NCBI RefSeq assembly: GCF_000764305.2
Contig: NW_025934886.1
Span: 188,953-252,952, forward strand
Length of the DNA: 64,000 nt
Reading direction: 5' to 3'
DNA from: Hyalella azteca
Lineage: Eukaryota; Arthropoda; Malacostraca; Amphipoda; Hyalellidae
Shown: positions 1 to 12,120 of the stretch, in pieces
Position numbering within the stretch: position 1 is the first letter of the stretch
Layout of the letters: each line of letters starts with the position of its first letter
Program-made: the position numbers and the translations under genes
The notes under the pieces: model-generated
The model's database searches: none
What the model saw: only the letters and a program-made list of their open reading frames with translations
What the model was told of the DNA's origin: nothing

Positions 1-448
1 AGGCAATGCAGCTAGCATCCTAACAGCAGTCAGAGAAAAGTTCGACGTGGGCCCGCTCCTCGCTCGCGTCACAGCTCAGTGACCCTCGGAGTCGGTGTAG
101 GCCACCATCAGAGGCGTTAAGGTCGGGGCCCTGATCACTGACATGGAACCATTCCCTGTTTTTAATTGATGAAATTAATTCCCTTTTTGTTGGAATGATG
201 AGTGTGGGAGGCCTTTTAAAAAAATAAAAATAAAAAAAAATAATAATAAAAAAATTTTTGTTAGTCCTTCTCATGCATGCAAGCTGTTGCATTGTTTGTG
301 TCTAATTTTGTTTTTGTTAAACATTGTTTGTGTCTAATTAATCGGACAGATTCAGTCCGAGATAATCAGTGTGAATAATAATCCTGCATGCCACTTAGAT
401 TGATGTAAATTTGACTGTATATTTAACAGTAGATAATTTAATTTTCAG

Positions 449-734
449 CTATCGCAAGAAAATGGCGGACATGTCTCTGATATACAGAGACCAGCCCGAC
501 ACGCCTCTGGACAGAGCTGTCTTTTGGTCAGAGTACATGGCTCGCCATAAGGGGGCACCCCACCTTCAGTCCCCGGCCAGACGTCTCTCTTGGATTACTC
601 TCCTGCACGTTGATCTCATGGCCATCACTTTGTTGCTTATATGCTCTACATTTTGGGTAGTGAAATATATCGTAATAGCGCCCACGCGCAATTATAGAGC
701 CAGCTTGAGCATCGTTAAGAAAAAGACATCTTGA
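449..734 (+). CDS. UDP-glucuronosyltransferase, C-terminal exon (partial)
   Basis: This is the last exon of a UGT; earlier exons lie left of the window. It follows a clear acceptor (AATTTTCAG at 440-448) and ends in TGA at 732-734. Family-typical residues are the DRAVFWSEYMARHKGAPHL stretch, matching the conserved UGT C-terminal block, then one hydrophobic membrane segment (about 612-680) and a short lysine-rich cytosolic tail. The protein ends KKTS, a dilysine KKXX-type ER retrieval signal, as expected of type I ER-membrane UGTs. UGTs transfer a sugar from a UDP-sugar to small lipophilic acceptors. The exon's first base completes a codon begun in the preceding exon. The donor-binding signature would be upstream, so subfamily and substrate cannot be judged. 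A possible ATTAAA poly(A) signal lies at 795-800. Confidence 0.88.
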
Positions 735-1215
735 TGACCATAAATGTATCCATAAACAGTGGATTAATGGTGAATGCCCAAGAGACATTCATTCATTAAA
801 TCACACGATTTTCTAATTTTTCCTACCCGTACTCAACCGTTTATCTGTATAACGTTGCCCCTGCTTTTCTCAAAAAGAAAAAAATCTGTTTTCAGCATAT
901 TCGCGTATTTTCTGTGTTTGATTGACTTATCTCTGCCAACTATTGAAGTTACCCAGCGAAATATTCACTAATTCCTGATGGACAACGTTAATAGTATTCA
1001 TTTTTTTATGATTAATTCCGCCATTGTAGGCTCCTGACGTAGCAGCTCTAAAAAATTAGTAGATCGTCTTTGTGAATGTTCGAGAGTATTCGCGAAGAGT
1101 TTCTTATATTTCAAGAATTTTATGTTAAAAGTGGTGTGAGTTGGAGTTGTAAGGAAAGCTGTGGGAAAAGGACTGATGGTTCAAGTTTAGTGTTGCTAAA
1201 CAATAACATAACATA
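735..1215. other. UGT 3' flank, no gene seen
   Basis: AT-rich sequence after the UGT stop. A possible ATTAAA signal at 795-800 is the only element I can point to. Short open frames here show no family motif. Confidence 0.5.
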
Positions 1216-1221
1216 GCGATA

Positions 1222-3720
1222 CCGGCGCTGAAGAGTAGGCCTGATGTGGCGGCCTGTCGCCGATTCTTACTCTTCCTGACTTGTTCACAGAAGATCTAAA
1301 ATCGTGTCATATGACCGGATCTTTACAGGACTTACGATAGTTTGAAATAGCTACTAGACTTCCACCGGGTTCGATATGGTGCTAGGCATTTCAAGTCTGT
1401 ACATATATTTTTTCATAGCTTTATCTAGTCTGTTTTTGAACGCGTTCATACTCGGAGCGCCAACGACGTAATCGAGGAGGCTGTTCCACATGTAGGTGAT
1501 TCGAAGTGAGAAGAAATGTTGTCGCGTGGATAAGTTGCCGCGCAGTTTTTTTAGTTTAAAGCCGTGGCCCCTAGAGTTGGTTCTTGTTTCAAATTCTAGT
1601 AATCCATTGGGGATCTTGTATAAACCATGAGTATACTTGTATACTTCCATGAAGTCCCCACGCAGACGTCGATAACTGAGGCTTGGAAGCTTCATAATTT
1701 TTAATCTTTTTTTTTTTCACTGGACTTGCCCTTCAAGCCTGGAATTATCCTTGTTGCACGTCTTTGAACATTCTCCATTAAATTTTTGTCCTTTTCAAAT
1801 CTCAGTGACCACAAAACGTTTCCAAACTCTAGATCCGGGCGCACGACAGGAACAAACAACTGCATCATCGCTTCTGCATCTAGGAACTCGTAACAGCGTC
1901 TTATTAGACCAAAAAGTTTGTTGGATGTATTAGCTTTCGTTTCAACATGCTTAGAAAATTTCAGCTCTTTGTCGACATAAACTCCGAGATATTTTTCCAC
2001 ACTAGACTTTTCAATCCTTACTCTTTCGTTGTAACCATGTCTTCTCATACTGTAATCTTGCTGTTCATTATTCTTCCCGAGGTGAAGTACTTTACACTTG
2101 TCAGCATTAAACCGCAGCTGCCACGTATCAGCCCAGTTAACTAACCTGTCAAGATCATTTGTAATTGCGCTTTATTTGACGCATCCTTCACTGAATTATA
2201 AACTTTTGTGTCGTCGGCATACACGGAGCACACGCTGGACACTACTTCTGGCATATCATTTATAAAAGCAACGAACAAAATAGGCCCAAGAACGCTTCAT
2301 TGTGGCACGCCACTGATCACTGATGCCCAGTCTGACACGGGTCCGTTAATTAATACTGACACGTTGTCGTCTACCTACTAGAAAATCCCTGATCCATAGG
2401 AGTACGTTTTCCTCAATTCCCAAGGACTTCACTTTACGCAACAGCAGCTCATGCGGAACACTGTCAAATGCTTTGGCAAAATCAAGGTACAATGCATCCA
2501 CTGGCTCCCTTTCATCCAGCAGGCGAGTCCAATCGTTCAACGTAGATAATATGTTAGTGGTGCAGGATCTGCCGGCAATAAAACCATGTTGACAATCTGA
2601 TATGAGATGGTGAGCAGTCAAGTGATCGATAGTCCTATCCCTCACAACAAATTCCATTAGCTTACAACAACACTTGTCAGACTGACAGGGCGATAGTTGC
2701 CGGGGCTGCTTTTGTCACCTTTTTTGAACAATGATGACGCATCCTTCACTGTATTATAAACTTCTGTGTCGTCGGCATACATGGAGCAAACGCTGGACAC
2801 TACATCAGGCAGATCGTTCATAATAGCAACGAACAAAATAGGCCCAAGAACGCTTTCTTGTGGCACGCCACTGCGCACTGATGCCCAGCTGACACGGTTC
2901 CGTTAATACTGACACGTTGTCGTCTACCTACTAGAAAATCTCTGATCCATTGGAGTGCGTTTCCTTCAATTCCCAAAGACTTTACTCAACGCAACAGCCG
3001 CTGATCATGCGGATCACTGTCAAATGCTTTGGCAAAATCGAGGTACAATAATAATAATATAATAGGCAGGGTGGCCCAGTGGTTACAGTTCAGAGTATCA
3101 GGATTGGAGCAGAGAGGCGCGGGTTCGATCCCAGCTCTGTGCGCCAGTTTCTGATCAGAATCGGCAAGGAGGCCGGGCGGTTAAGCACAGCAGAATTGCA
3201 GCAGTGAGTTGCGAGTTCGAGACCGCAAAATGCTGTGAATGTTCTGCGATGTTAAGAATCGGCGACAGGCCTACGGCCTAATAAACGCTGAAACCGCTAT
3301 TATTTCATTATTATTATTATTATCTATTATTATTATTGTTATAACAGAATCCATTACCTTACAAACAACACTTGTGAGACTGACAGGGCAATAATTACCT
3401 AGGCTATTTTTGCCATTTTTGAACAATGGTGTTACATGAGCTTCATTCCAATCGGACGGCAATGTACCCTCGTTCAAGGTTTTCTGAAAGAATACTGTCA
3501 ATGGGCCGGCCAGAACGGTTGCCAATTCCTTGAGCAATCTGGGATGGAAGCAGTCTGGTCCACATGACTTGTGATTTAGAGCTACCAGGCGCTTGATAAC
3601 CTCTTAGTGTATCTCGAAACCTGTTAACCTCGAGCCGACTTGGCGCTTCTCAATATCTGGAACACTATTCAAGTCCTCATCTGTGACAATGACAGGAAGC
3701 TGACAAACACTAGCAAGGCG
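1222..3720 (-). mobile_element. CR1/Jockey-type LINE, rearranged and broken
   Basis: Minus-strand fragments of a non-LTR reverse transcriptase ORF2. From 5' to 3' on the minus strand: a finger segment (3271-3537, with GNYCPVSLTSVVCKVMDSV), a palm A block (2346-2657, LYLDFAKAFDSVPHELL), a palm B/C block (2657-2878, GVPQ and catalytic YADD), then thumb and C-terminal blocks (1701-2048, YLGVYVDKELKFSKHV; 1354-1695). The frame changes between blocks and several stops are present, so it is dead. About 320 bp are present twice (2175-2495 and 2737-3052) and a SINE splits the upstream part. The 3' end lies near 1222. Assignment to a CR1-like clade is by motif resemblance only. Confidence 0.85.
3061..3306 (+). 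mobile_element. tRNA-derived SINE (family 1), copy inside the LINE
   Basis: A box-like GTGGCCCAGTGGTTA (3071-3085) and B box GGGTTCGATCCC (3121-3132) mark an RNA polymerase III head derived from a tRNA. A body follows, then a 3' tail (3253-3271) identical over 19 nt to the 3' region of the LINE. The element ends in an (ATT)n run at about 3299-3340. It lies in the opposite orientation to the LINE it interrupts. Further copies are at 34710-34945 and, more decayed, at 59825-59990. Confidence 0.8.
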
Positions 3721-4165
3721 GGTTGTTGAAATGCACAAAATCATATCAATTGATCAGAATACGGGACCAGGAATGGACTGGCATCTCAATAGATATCATG
3801 TTAACTTAGGTATTAAAATATTGTAAGTATGTAATCAAAAGTTAGCAGTTAACTACGTTCCTAGAGTAAAGATGTAGGGAAGAATAGTTTTGAACATTCA
3901 GACTGATATACATTCCTACAGAGATAACTAACTTAAAATTCGAGAGCATACTCCACAGAGTGATAAATTTAAGAGATCAATTTACTTAAATTTAACTTTG
4001 GGTGCTGAAATTACATATGTACTTTAGCAGCGGAGTGCGTCCTTACTCCTATTCACACGATGACTAAACTAAAAAAAAGAGTAACGTTTAAATGGAACAT
4101 GAAAGCATGGCGATTTTAAATTTAACCCTTTACCGCCAAATCGGACTTTCAAGTCGCCTTTAAAA
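3720..4165. other. No gene seen
   Basis: AT-rich sequence between the LINE and the inverted transposon copies. No splice-framed exon or repeat was recognised. Confidence 0.5.
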
Positions 4166-5205
4166 AACCACCGGTTTTCTAATAATTTCAGGTTTTCTTT
4201 CATTTTTTCGAGAAATTCACATGAACAAAAAAAGGCTTGGATTTATTTTTTACATATGTGTACCAAGTTTCAAAGTTATCTGTCTGTAAATAACCGAAAT
4301 AAAATTTCCAATGGCAATTTCCAATTTCTTGTGGAAATTTTATTCCGGCTATTTACAGACGGATCACTTTGAAACTTGGTACACATATGTAAAAAATAAA
4401 TCTAAGACTTTTTTGTTCGTGTGAATTTTTCGAAAAAAATTGAAAAAAACATGAAATTCTTAGAAAACAGCCAAAAAGGGGGTACTGTAGAAATCTATCT
4501 CCTCCTAGGATTTTCAAGCTACAGCATCGAGACGCATATCATTCGATGCGTAAGGACCATATCTATCGATTGGTCCTTGCTGTTTTTCAAAATTCTAATT
4601 TTAGTGGGTGAAGTGGGCTTTTTTCGAAAAAATTCTGATTTATCCCCCACCCTTTTCGAATTCCCCCCCCCCCTTTTTCAAAATATTTTCAAAACTATAA
4701 CGAAATTGAAAAAAACAGCGACCAATCTCTAGATCTTTTATTTGCAAATCGAACGGCATATCTCTCATTGCTGTAGCTTAAAAACTCTAAGAGGAGATAG
4801 GTTTGCAGTGACAATAAGTGTGAATGTTCAGTAGAGCGCGGCAAAGTCCTGAGCGCCTCGAAATAGGCATTCAAGGTGGCATGGATACAGGACTAGACGT
4901 TACTGGAGCTGAAATTCAGTCATAGATGGTGAGAACGACTGCATGAGCACCATCCTACACGACAGCAGCCGGGTAACTAAAGATCACTAGATCAGCGTCT
5001 TCAGGTCGTCTATTTATGTACCCGGACGGTAATTTTCGCCTATATTAAATGTGAAAGAACTCCTCCACCCCTAACCCTTTCGCGAACTGTCGTCAAAGCA
5101 TAAATCAACGTACAGAGATGATTTTGGTACCGTTGGATAGGTCAGAATGTCAGCTTTAATTAAAGTGAGACTAAAAACCGGAAAAGAGAAATTTACGATT
5201 TTTGT
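4165..5205 (-). mobile_element. Two divergent copies of the TTAA-flanked transposon, joined end to end
   Basis: Bases 4320-5205 are the diverged reverse complement of the element at 37232-38304, sharing the strings around TACAGACGGATCAC, the CTATCTCCTCCTAG block and GTGACAATAAGTGTGAATGTT. Bases 4165-4310 repeat the same terminal 150 bp in the opposite orientation. The two ends therefore meet in a palindrome centred near 4315, with arms of roughly 75-150 bp. The 20-bp terminal repeats seen in the other copy are not intact here. No transposase frame is visible. Confidence 0.7.
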
Positions 5206-6328
5206 CCCAGAAATTCGGGCGGTAAATAGTATTAAAGGAAACTTACAATGATGCAGTTTGTGAAATTGTTGCAATCCTAGCTGGAAAGTTGAAAAACTAT
5301 GCCGAATAATGCATATTGTTGGCGAAGGACTGGGTAGGACGGACAGACTACTTGGATCATTATCGACTTCATTTCGAGATCTCAGGGAGTGGTACATAAA
5401 AACTACATATACCCACATAACAGCTGTTTCAATCCAACGTTCCAACTAGTGTTGACCAGGCTGGAATTCTAAGATTGGAAGTTCACTTATAAAAAAGCTT
5501 TCCACCCAAAGTGAAAAGCTTTCCTTTGATACAGTGCTCTGCCATGTTACTGACTATAAATGTAAAGGTTGGATCATAAGTGAACAAACTATTTCAAATG
5601 TATAGTACTACATTTACATTAGGTTTGTTATAGAATAATTTGGATGTCTCTTGTTTGATAGATATTTTTTATTTTTATTTTATTTATTGGATTTTTAGAA
5701 AATTTTCCCAGCCCTTTGTTCATAATGATCAAGTTTAAGTTAAGTATTTAGTTAACCAGTACTGTACTGTACAACTGTAGAGTGTAGCACATATACCATA
5801 TTTGGGGGCGGGGCTTATTGTCGTGTCCTCATGCCAGAGGACACAGATGGTTTGCAGGGAATGAAATACAGATTTTTGGAATCTTACTGTACTTCTTGTC
5901 AGTCCATCTTCACATGACGTGCTCTGCAAAACAGAGTACCATAAGAAGGCAGAACTTAAAATTAGTCTTAATAGTAACTCCTAAACAACGATAGTCGGTA
6001 ACGATTGAGCAATTCAAGACGCTTAGGAATATTCAGAAATTTCAATATAGGCGGCAACAGGAAATATTTCTCAAGGAAAAATTCCGCTCAGGGTTATACA
6101 GTACAAACTGCCTGGTTACGTTACACAAGTGAATTTTAATTAGTAATTGATTCAATAATCATGGACAATTGGATTAATTCGCACAATGACAATCACTTTG
6201 ATATTCAGAAAATCAGTCTCAGAAAAACAAACACACGTTATAAATGGGGGAAAACTGCTAATAATTGACAGTATCAAGATCATTTATGAGTTTAACCGGA
6301 TTCAATGAAACAGAACATAGTTTTCAGG
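5206..6328. other. No gene seen
   Basis: AT-rich DNA. Short open frames at 5071-5445 and 5735-5929 (minus) lack recognisable motifs, and the first overlaps the transposon end. Confidence 0.45.
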
Positions 6329-6470
6329 TTGTGCAACAACCAATCACAGCTTGAAAGCATCCCCATCAACCAATCACAGCTTGAAAGCATCCCCATCATC
6401 CAATCACAGCTAGAAAGCAAAATAATCTTACAATTCCATTAACCAATCACAGCTGGAAAGCTGAAAGGGG
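6329..6470 (+). repeat. 30-bp tandem repeat, about 3-4 copies
   Basis: The unit contains CCAATCACAGCTTGAAAGC followed by ATCCCCAT. The first two copies are identical; later ones are diverged, and weaker partial copies continue to about 6500. Confidence 0.8.
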
Positions 6471-6978
6471 CTAAAATCACAATTTCATCAATCAGTCACA
6501 GCTGGAATTCTGGAAAGGGATAGGATATGTACAATTATTGTAGGTACATAATTGACTGAAAGTGTAAAGTTCCTGGCCTTTCCAAGCATTCAGGTCCTGC
6601 TTTCCAATATGCTATGTGTACTGGTTAATTTAATACCCCTCTAGAATTCCACTGTTGACTCCTGGCGCAGTGGCGCTTAGCTCAAACTCCAGAGTCTGAT
6701 CCACGACCGCGAGCGCCCGGCCGCCCGCTCCTGGCTTCTTTATAGTGAAGAAAAATTAGCACGATATTCGTAGTGAAACATATTGACGGTAATACTATCT
6801 GCTAAGAGTTTCTCTTAAAAAGCATCATTAGGATGCTAAAGCACAACACACTTTCCCCGCGTATAAGCATTTTACGCTTACAGGTGCAAGTTTGGGTTTA
6901 CTGTAGTTGCGTTGCCACATCGGACATCCCACATGTTTCTTAACTCTTAAGTGTTTCAGCTATTTAGCTATCTCACCC

Positions 6979-7172
6979 AGAAAGAAAAAAGTCAGAGATT
7001 TGTGGTGATACGGTGCGAGATTTATAATGGTTTCAACTTTGAAGATTAGACGAAGTCCGGCGTAAAGGTTCAAGACAAAGCCTGACTTAGTCTAATCTTC
7101 AATGTTGAACTTGAAACCACAATAAATCTCACAATGTGTCACTATAATTATCTCTTGACTTTTTCTCTCTGT
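6979..7172. mobile_element. Foldback (MITE-like) element
   Basis: About 95-bp arms form an imperfect inverted repeat around a loop near 7065-7080. The left arm's GAAGATTAGACGAAGTC pairs with the right arm's GACTTAGTCTAATCTTC, and the outer GAAAGAAAAAAGTCAGAGA pairs with TCTCTTGACTTTTTCTCTC. There is no coding capacity. No clear target-site duplication was found. Confidence 0.65.
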
Positions 7173-8868
7173 AGCCTGGCATTGTTGCGGTACAGAAATT
7201 TTTATATATATCAACATTTCAAATCAAAATCAAGCAGCTCGGACCTTGCTAACTGCTAAATCTTTCCACCTTTCCAAGATGGTATTGGCTTTTGGCAATA
7301 AATAGTTTTAGGAGGACAAGTACCAACTCACTACCAAGTCTGATGTCATGACCTGAAAAATTTTGTCTCTATATACTTCAAGTAATCATCAAGCAAGATT
7401 ATTAGGGAAATTGATATGGATGGTTCTTTTAGCTTCAATAGTGGTCATGGATCATGACCACTAGTCTATTGACCTAACCTTATCACATGGGTCATGGATC
7501 AAGTCTCCTGAAGTCTGAACTCCGACTCCCCCTCCCCCCATCTCCATACCACTGATGATACCACTACCAGTAGGATATCTTCAATCTTTCAATGTCTGCA
7601 GACCTTGAATATACAGGCTCAGCTCTCCTCTGAAGAAATATATGGTACATACAGCCTACAGGGGTAACTCAGATAACATCAAGGCATAATTTATAGAATT
7701 TTGAACTATCAATTATTGATGATGATTAACAAACATAAAATTTTAATATAAAAGATTGAATTGAGCCTACTTAGATCATTTAGCTGTGTTAAATCCTAAC
7801 AAGTGGTTTCAATGTCTAAATAGGGTTGAACTAAGAAATTATTTGAAACTTGTCAGTGACACTGACACCCAAAACATTCAAATTAGTTCTTGAACATCGG
7901 TATCTAAAAATTATTGGTAAATGTGGGTCCAATGAAGGCTAAAAAGACACATCAATAGGGGTGATTTATAAAGAATTTCCTTGCTACTATTTAATCAGCA
8001 AAAAAAAAATTGAAGCACTCACTGTTTCTGTGGACTGGTCTGGTATCTGGTGTTCTGGTCAGTCCTTGCCTATAGCCTATAGGTCAAATTACTCCTGCCT
8101 GACTAATTTAATAAAAATTTCCTTTTGGAAAAAGGGAAAGCCAGATTAATACATAAACTATAATAATTTTATTTATAAGAACCTGATCTAAGCAAATCCA
8201 GTACTACCAGAATTAAATGCTAATTAAAAATATAATTGCATTTACTTTTGTTTAATTCTTTATGAGTGGGACTTTGCAGGCCTATTTAGCCAACAAATTA
8301 ATTATTATTGTGAGCTGGTTGAAGCTTGCAATAATTTATATGCAATCTTTTCTTATTGATGTTAAAATTATTACATCTTGCCAGTAAGTCATTACAGCCT
8401 CACAGCTAGTCAGCTGCTACTCCTGGCTTCACTCTTCATTGCATTCTGCAAGTGCTTGTCAGAAATGCTAATTGCTGATAGTGTACACTACTAATTATGA
8501 CTACAATGTTAATGCCTCTCATTTATTGTGATTTTAATCATTTATTCACCATTGAGACAACTGGGCCCATTCACCAATTACCTGAATGCTTCAATAAATT
8601 TTGAATTCATTCTGTCATTCAATTTAGTTTTAAGAGCTGAATTTGATTCCATAATTTATGATATCATTTGTCTATGACAGGTACTCATAAGTTTCTTGGT
8701 TATTGATATTTTTGTGTTAGTTTTAATATTTCAATTAACAATTCCATCCTGCTTGTTTTTCAGGCACACTCCATTCAGAATTTCTAATGTGTCTAATATT
8801 GATCTATGATGAATAATAACTGAATTATAACAAAAAAATTTAAAAAGTTTCAGAATAACTATTAAATT
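7173..8868. other. No gene seen
   Basis: AT-rich DNA leading up to the first exon at 8869. No promoter motif is clear enough to call. Confidence 0.45.
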
Positions 8869-10691
8869 ATGGAGACAGAGAACATCAACATTAAAGAATA
8901 TGAAGACTGCTTATCAGATTTCTACAGTGCTGTCCACTGGAATGATGAAGCAAATAATTGTGTCAACAAGGTAAGTTTCTTGGTCACCATGTCCATCCAA
9001 TTTCTTAGTTTACTTTACTTGCATCTATAAATCACTATCTGCAAATACAGCCTAATGTTGCAGTTTACATGAATATCTAGATTCTAATCTTAATTCAAAG
9101 TTACCACATTTTTTAAAAAATGAGGTTTAATTTTTAATGAAGAATTTAAAAAGCTGTAGATTAAAATTGAGTTGGGCTCTTTACACTCCTCATTGGGAGA
9201 CATATGTCACCTAGAAATAATTATGGCTTACAAATTTTTTACAATAAATTGTCAGTAATTGTCATGATTTCACTAGGTATGGACAGGAATAAATAGGATT
9301 GTTAGAATTATTTCCAATTGTCATTGATTTTTCCAATAAGTTTTATCATATCTTTATTATGATTTTATAGATGAGTATTATCAGGTGCCAAAACTATACA
9401 AGAATCAGTGATCTATTAGTACATTATTTTGTGTAGCAAGACTTTAATGTTGACTATGAAGATAAAAGTTTTCTAGATACTGTAATGTTTTACTAAAATG
9501 ATGATCAAGAGACAAAAATTTTAAGAACACCATAAAATGTATGTGAATTGTAGGGAATTTTCACTGGAAATGCTTTACTTTCAAGATGATGGTTTCCATG
9601 CTAACCTTGTAATTATCTCATGGCTAACCTTGTTACTGGAAATTATAGCCCTGTTGAGTTGCTGCATTTATGCTATTGTAATATATACCGTACTATCTTG
9701 ATTTTTTTCCATTATACAGTTGAGTACCTAACATTAACATCATCACACATTTCACTTTAAACATTGATTCATTTTGCAGCTTAGTACAACAGCTACAGTA
9801 AGGAAGAGTTCATCTACAAGCGCTGTAGATGATGACGAAAACCCTTACAGCAATGAACCACTTCTACCTCCACCTTACCCCATCGGTTCTTCCATCAGCC
9901 CTAAATCAAGTTCACGTATCACTATTGGTAAGTGTGCACTTGTTTTTTTTTTTTATTTTTAGCAAAGCATTTTTCAAACTCTTATTTTCACAAAAAGGCT
10001 CTAGTAATTGTAAACTTTCAGTTGTCAAACAGAATCATTTGTACTTGCTGCTGAAAAATTTTGATATCATTTGTGTTCAAGCTTAATTAAGCAGTGAAAA
10101 TTTAATTCAATTCATTTAAAATTTGAAGATTGATTCTGCTTAAAATTGTAAAATTTCATAACTTTAGTCTGTAGTTTTGCAAGCCAACCAAAAAAGTATT
10201 CAGTAGAATGAACTTCTGAGAAATGTTGTTGGTGCTGCTGATGGCTGCCACTGTCCTGCTGACTATTATCCAGGCTAGTGCAGGCTATTGTCTAGATTCT
10301 AGAAGATGGTCTAGTCTCCAAGCATAATTGGTGTCATAAGCCCTTCAACTAAACAAGAGCCATGAGTTGTGCTGTAGTCATAGCGGTGTTTACTTGAACA
10401 AATGTAATCATATCATTCTTTTAAATGTAGATGCACTTGATTTAATTATTTCAATGTTTGTCTTCAATAAAAATTAATCTACACTGATGCCTAATGAGAT
10501 GGTTGCTGCGAAGTCAAGAATGAAAATATCTTGACTGCTAGTTTCTTATATGGAAATGTTTTTTGCCCAGGGTTGTTGTATTTTACTGACATTCATGAAG
10601 TTTGATGATAAATTTTAAAGGTATGATATCATGTATCCTTTTTCAGATAGTACATTACAACGAGAGATTTTGAAGCCATTTTGGAAGTCAG
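8869..10691 (+). CDS. Unidentified gene, first three coding exons (partial)
   Basis: Three exons agree in phase. Exon 1, 8869-8970, opens with ATG (METENINIKEYEDCLSDF) and ends AAG|GTAAGT. Exon 2, 9780-9927, follows TTTTGCAG and ends ATTG|GTAAGT. Exon 3, 10647-10691, follows CTTTTTCAG and ends TCAG|GTAAGT. All three donors match the consensus at every intron position. The product starts with an acidic segment, then a serine-rich stretch, then a proline-rich patch (EPLLPPPYPIG), then TLQREILKPFWKS. No signal peptide or membrane segment appears in these 98 residues. I do not recognise the family. The rest must lie downstream. The phase would permit joining to the GT10 exon at 14780 (a one-in-three coincidence), but there is no other support for that. 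Confidence 0.6.
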
Positions 10692-11077
10692 GTAAGTGCA
10701 GAATTTTGCTTGCAGGATTTTGCTTGCAGGATTTTAAATAAGAGTTCTAGCTTATTGATATCTTTTAGAATTAAAAATGTAGTGCATGAATGAATGGATT
10801 TTATTGTGTCCAGAGATATGATTTTGGACTACCTACTGCCTTTTTTTGCTTCATTTACACTATCATTTTTATCATTTAAAAAACTTTGCAAGAATTTTCT
10901 TCTAGTTCCAACATTAATTTCATAGAAATCTTTGCCAAATTTGAATGACTAGGTTCCATAAATTAAAAGTTCTAAGATTGAGATGCCATAAAGAGATCTA
11001 TGGTTACTGCAAACTGCTTAATATCTTGATGCATACTTGTCCTGTTCCCTACCGAAATTAGTGAATCTTCTTCCAAA

Positions 11078-11215
11078 TAGCAATGCACTTTTAGCACTTG
11101 TGTGGGTCACCTTCTCACAGTTTGGCCCGGCATAATGGCGTATCAGAGCTATGTTCAGCAAGTGCCTCACTATTTGGATAACATGATGCATTCATTACCC
11201 TGAGTGGTGCTGGGT
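11078..11215 (+). repeat. Dispersed repeat family R1, copy a
   Basis: Shares an ordered set of short blocks (AGCAATGCACTT, TGTGTGGGTCA, CATAATGGCGTATCAG, TTTGGA, ATGATGCATTCA) with copies at 13239-13362, 23685-23835, 60310-60455, 62785-62905, 63505-63590 and 63765-63895. It has no coding capacity that survives across copies. Confidence 0.65.
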
Positions 11216-11457
11216 CTCTAGTACAGTTGGCAACCAAGTCTGTACCGAGCTCTGCTGCACCCGATTTTTTTTTTCTTTACTAAAATCGTAATTTATTCAC
11301 GCTCAAAAAATTAATTTTAAACTAGGTATCTCTTTGCGTTGGGTCGGTGATTAGAAACAGCAAGTTTGGAGCTGTGGGTGGCGGGTTCCAAATTAAGTCA
11401 GCCTAGTTCTAATCTGAAACGCAGATATCAAAATAGATTTTTACTCTATCTTTATTG

Positions 11458-11772
11458 ATCTCTGACTGTACTACTATATATCTCTGGCTGTACCACTATA
11501 GATCTCCGGCTGTACCACTATAGATCTCTGAATGTACCACTATGGATCTCACATTGTACCACTAAATATCTCTGACGACCACTATAGATCTCTGAATGTA
11601 CCACTATGGATCTCATATTGTACCACAACATATCTCTGACTACCACTATAGATCTCTGAATGCACCACTATAGATCTCTTACTGTACCACTACAGAGCTC
11701 TGACTGTACCACTGCAGATCTCTGGCTATACCACTACAGATCTCTGACTGTACCACTATAAATCTCTATTAT
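11458..11772 (+). repeat. 22-bp minisatellite
   Basis: The unit is close to GATCTCTGACTGTACCACTATA and is repeated about 14 times with point changes and a few two-base deletions. It is not coding. Confidence 0.85.
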
Positions 11773-11936
11773 TGCGGGAAATAAATTTATATATTAATTT
11801 TTCAAATCGAAATCAAATCGCTCGCTAACTTCAAGACCTTAAAATCATGGCTTCTGCCCTGCCGGAAATGGTCACAGGCGCTTTATCACCGGCGCAGAAT
11901 TATCAAAACTTATTAAGTACACGTATTGGCCTATAT

Positions 11937-12120
11937 GCACGTAGCGGCTGGCGACCTAAACACGAGTAGCAGCCTAAGCACACGAAGCGGCCTAAGCACA
12001 CGAGGCGGCCTAAGTACACAAGGCGGCCTAAGTACACATAGCGACCTAAGTACATGTAGCGCTCTAATTACACGTAGCGGCCTAATTACACGTGGCGGTC
12101 TAAATATGCGTAGCAGCCAA
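11937..12120 (+). repeat. 18-bp minisatellite
   Basis: About ten diverged copies of a unit near GCGGCCTAAGTACACGTA. The period is a multiple of three, which creates a spurious open frame of six-residue repeats (STRSGL type). Confidence 0.8.

Noticed and set aside
3071..3132. A functional tRNA gene
   Set aside because: A and B boxes are present but no cloverleaf can be closed, the body and tail are those of a SINE, and copies recur elsewhere.
6655..6760. A further SINE copy, from CCTGGCGCAGTGGCGC and a tRNA-like look
   Set aside because: An A-box-like string is present, but no convincing B box (GATCCACGACC is a poor match) and no shared body with the other SINEs.
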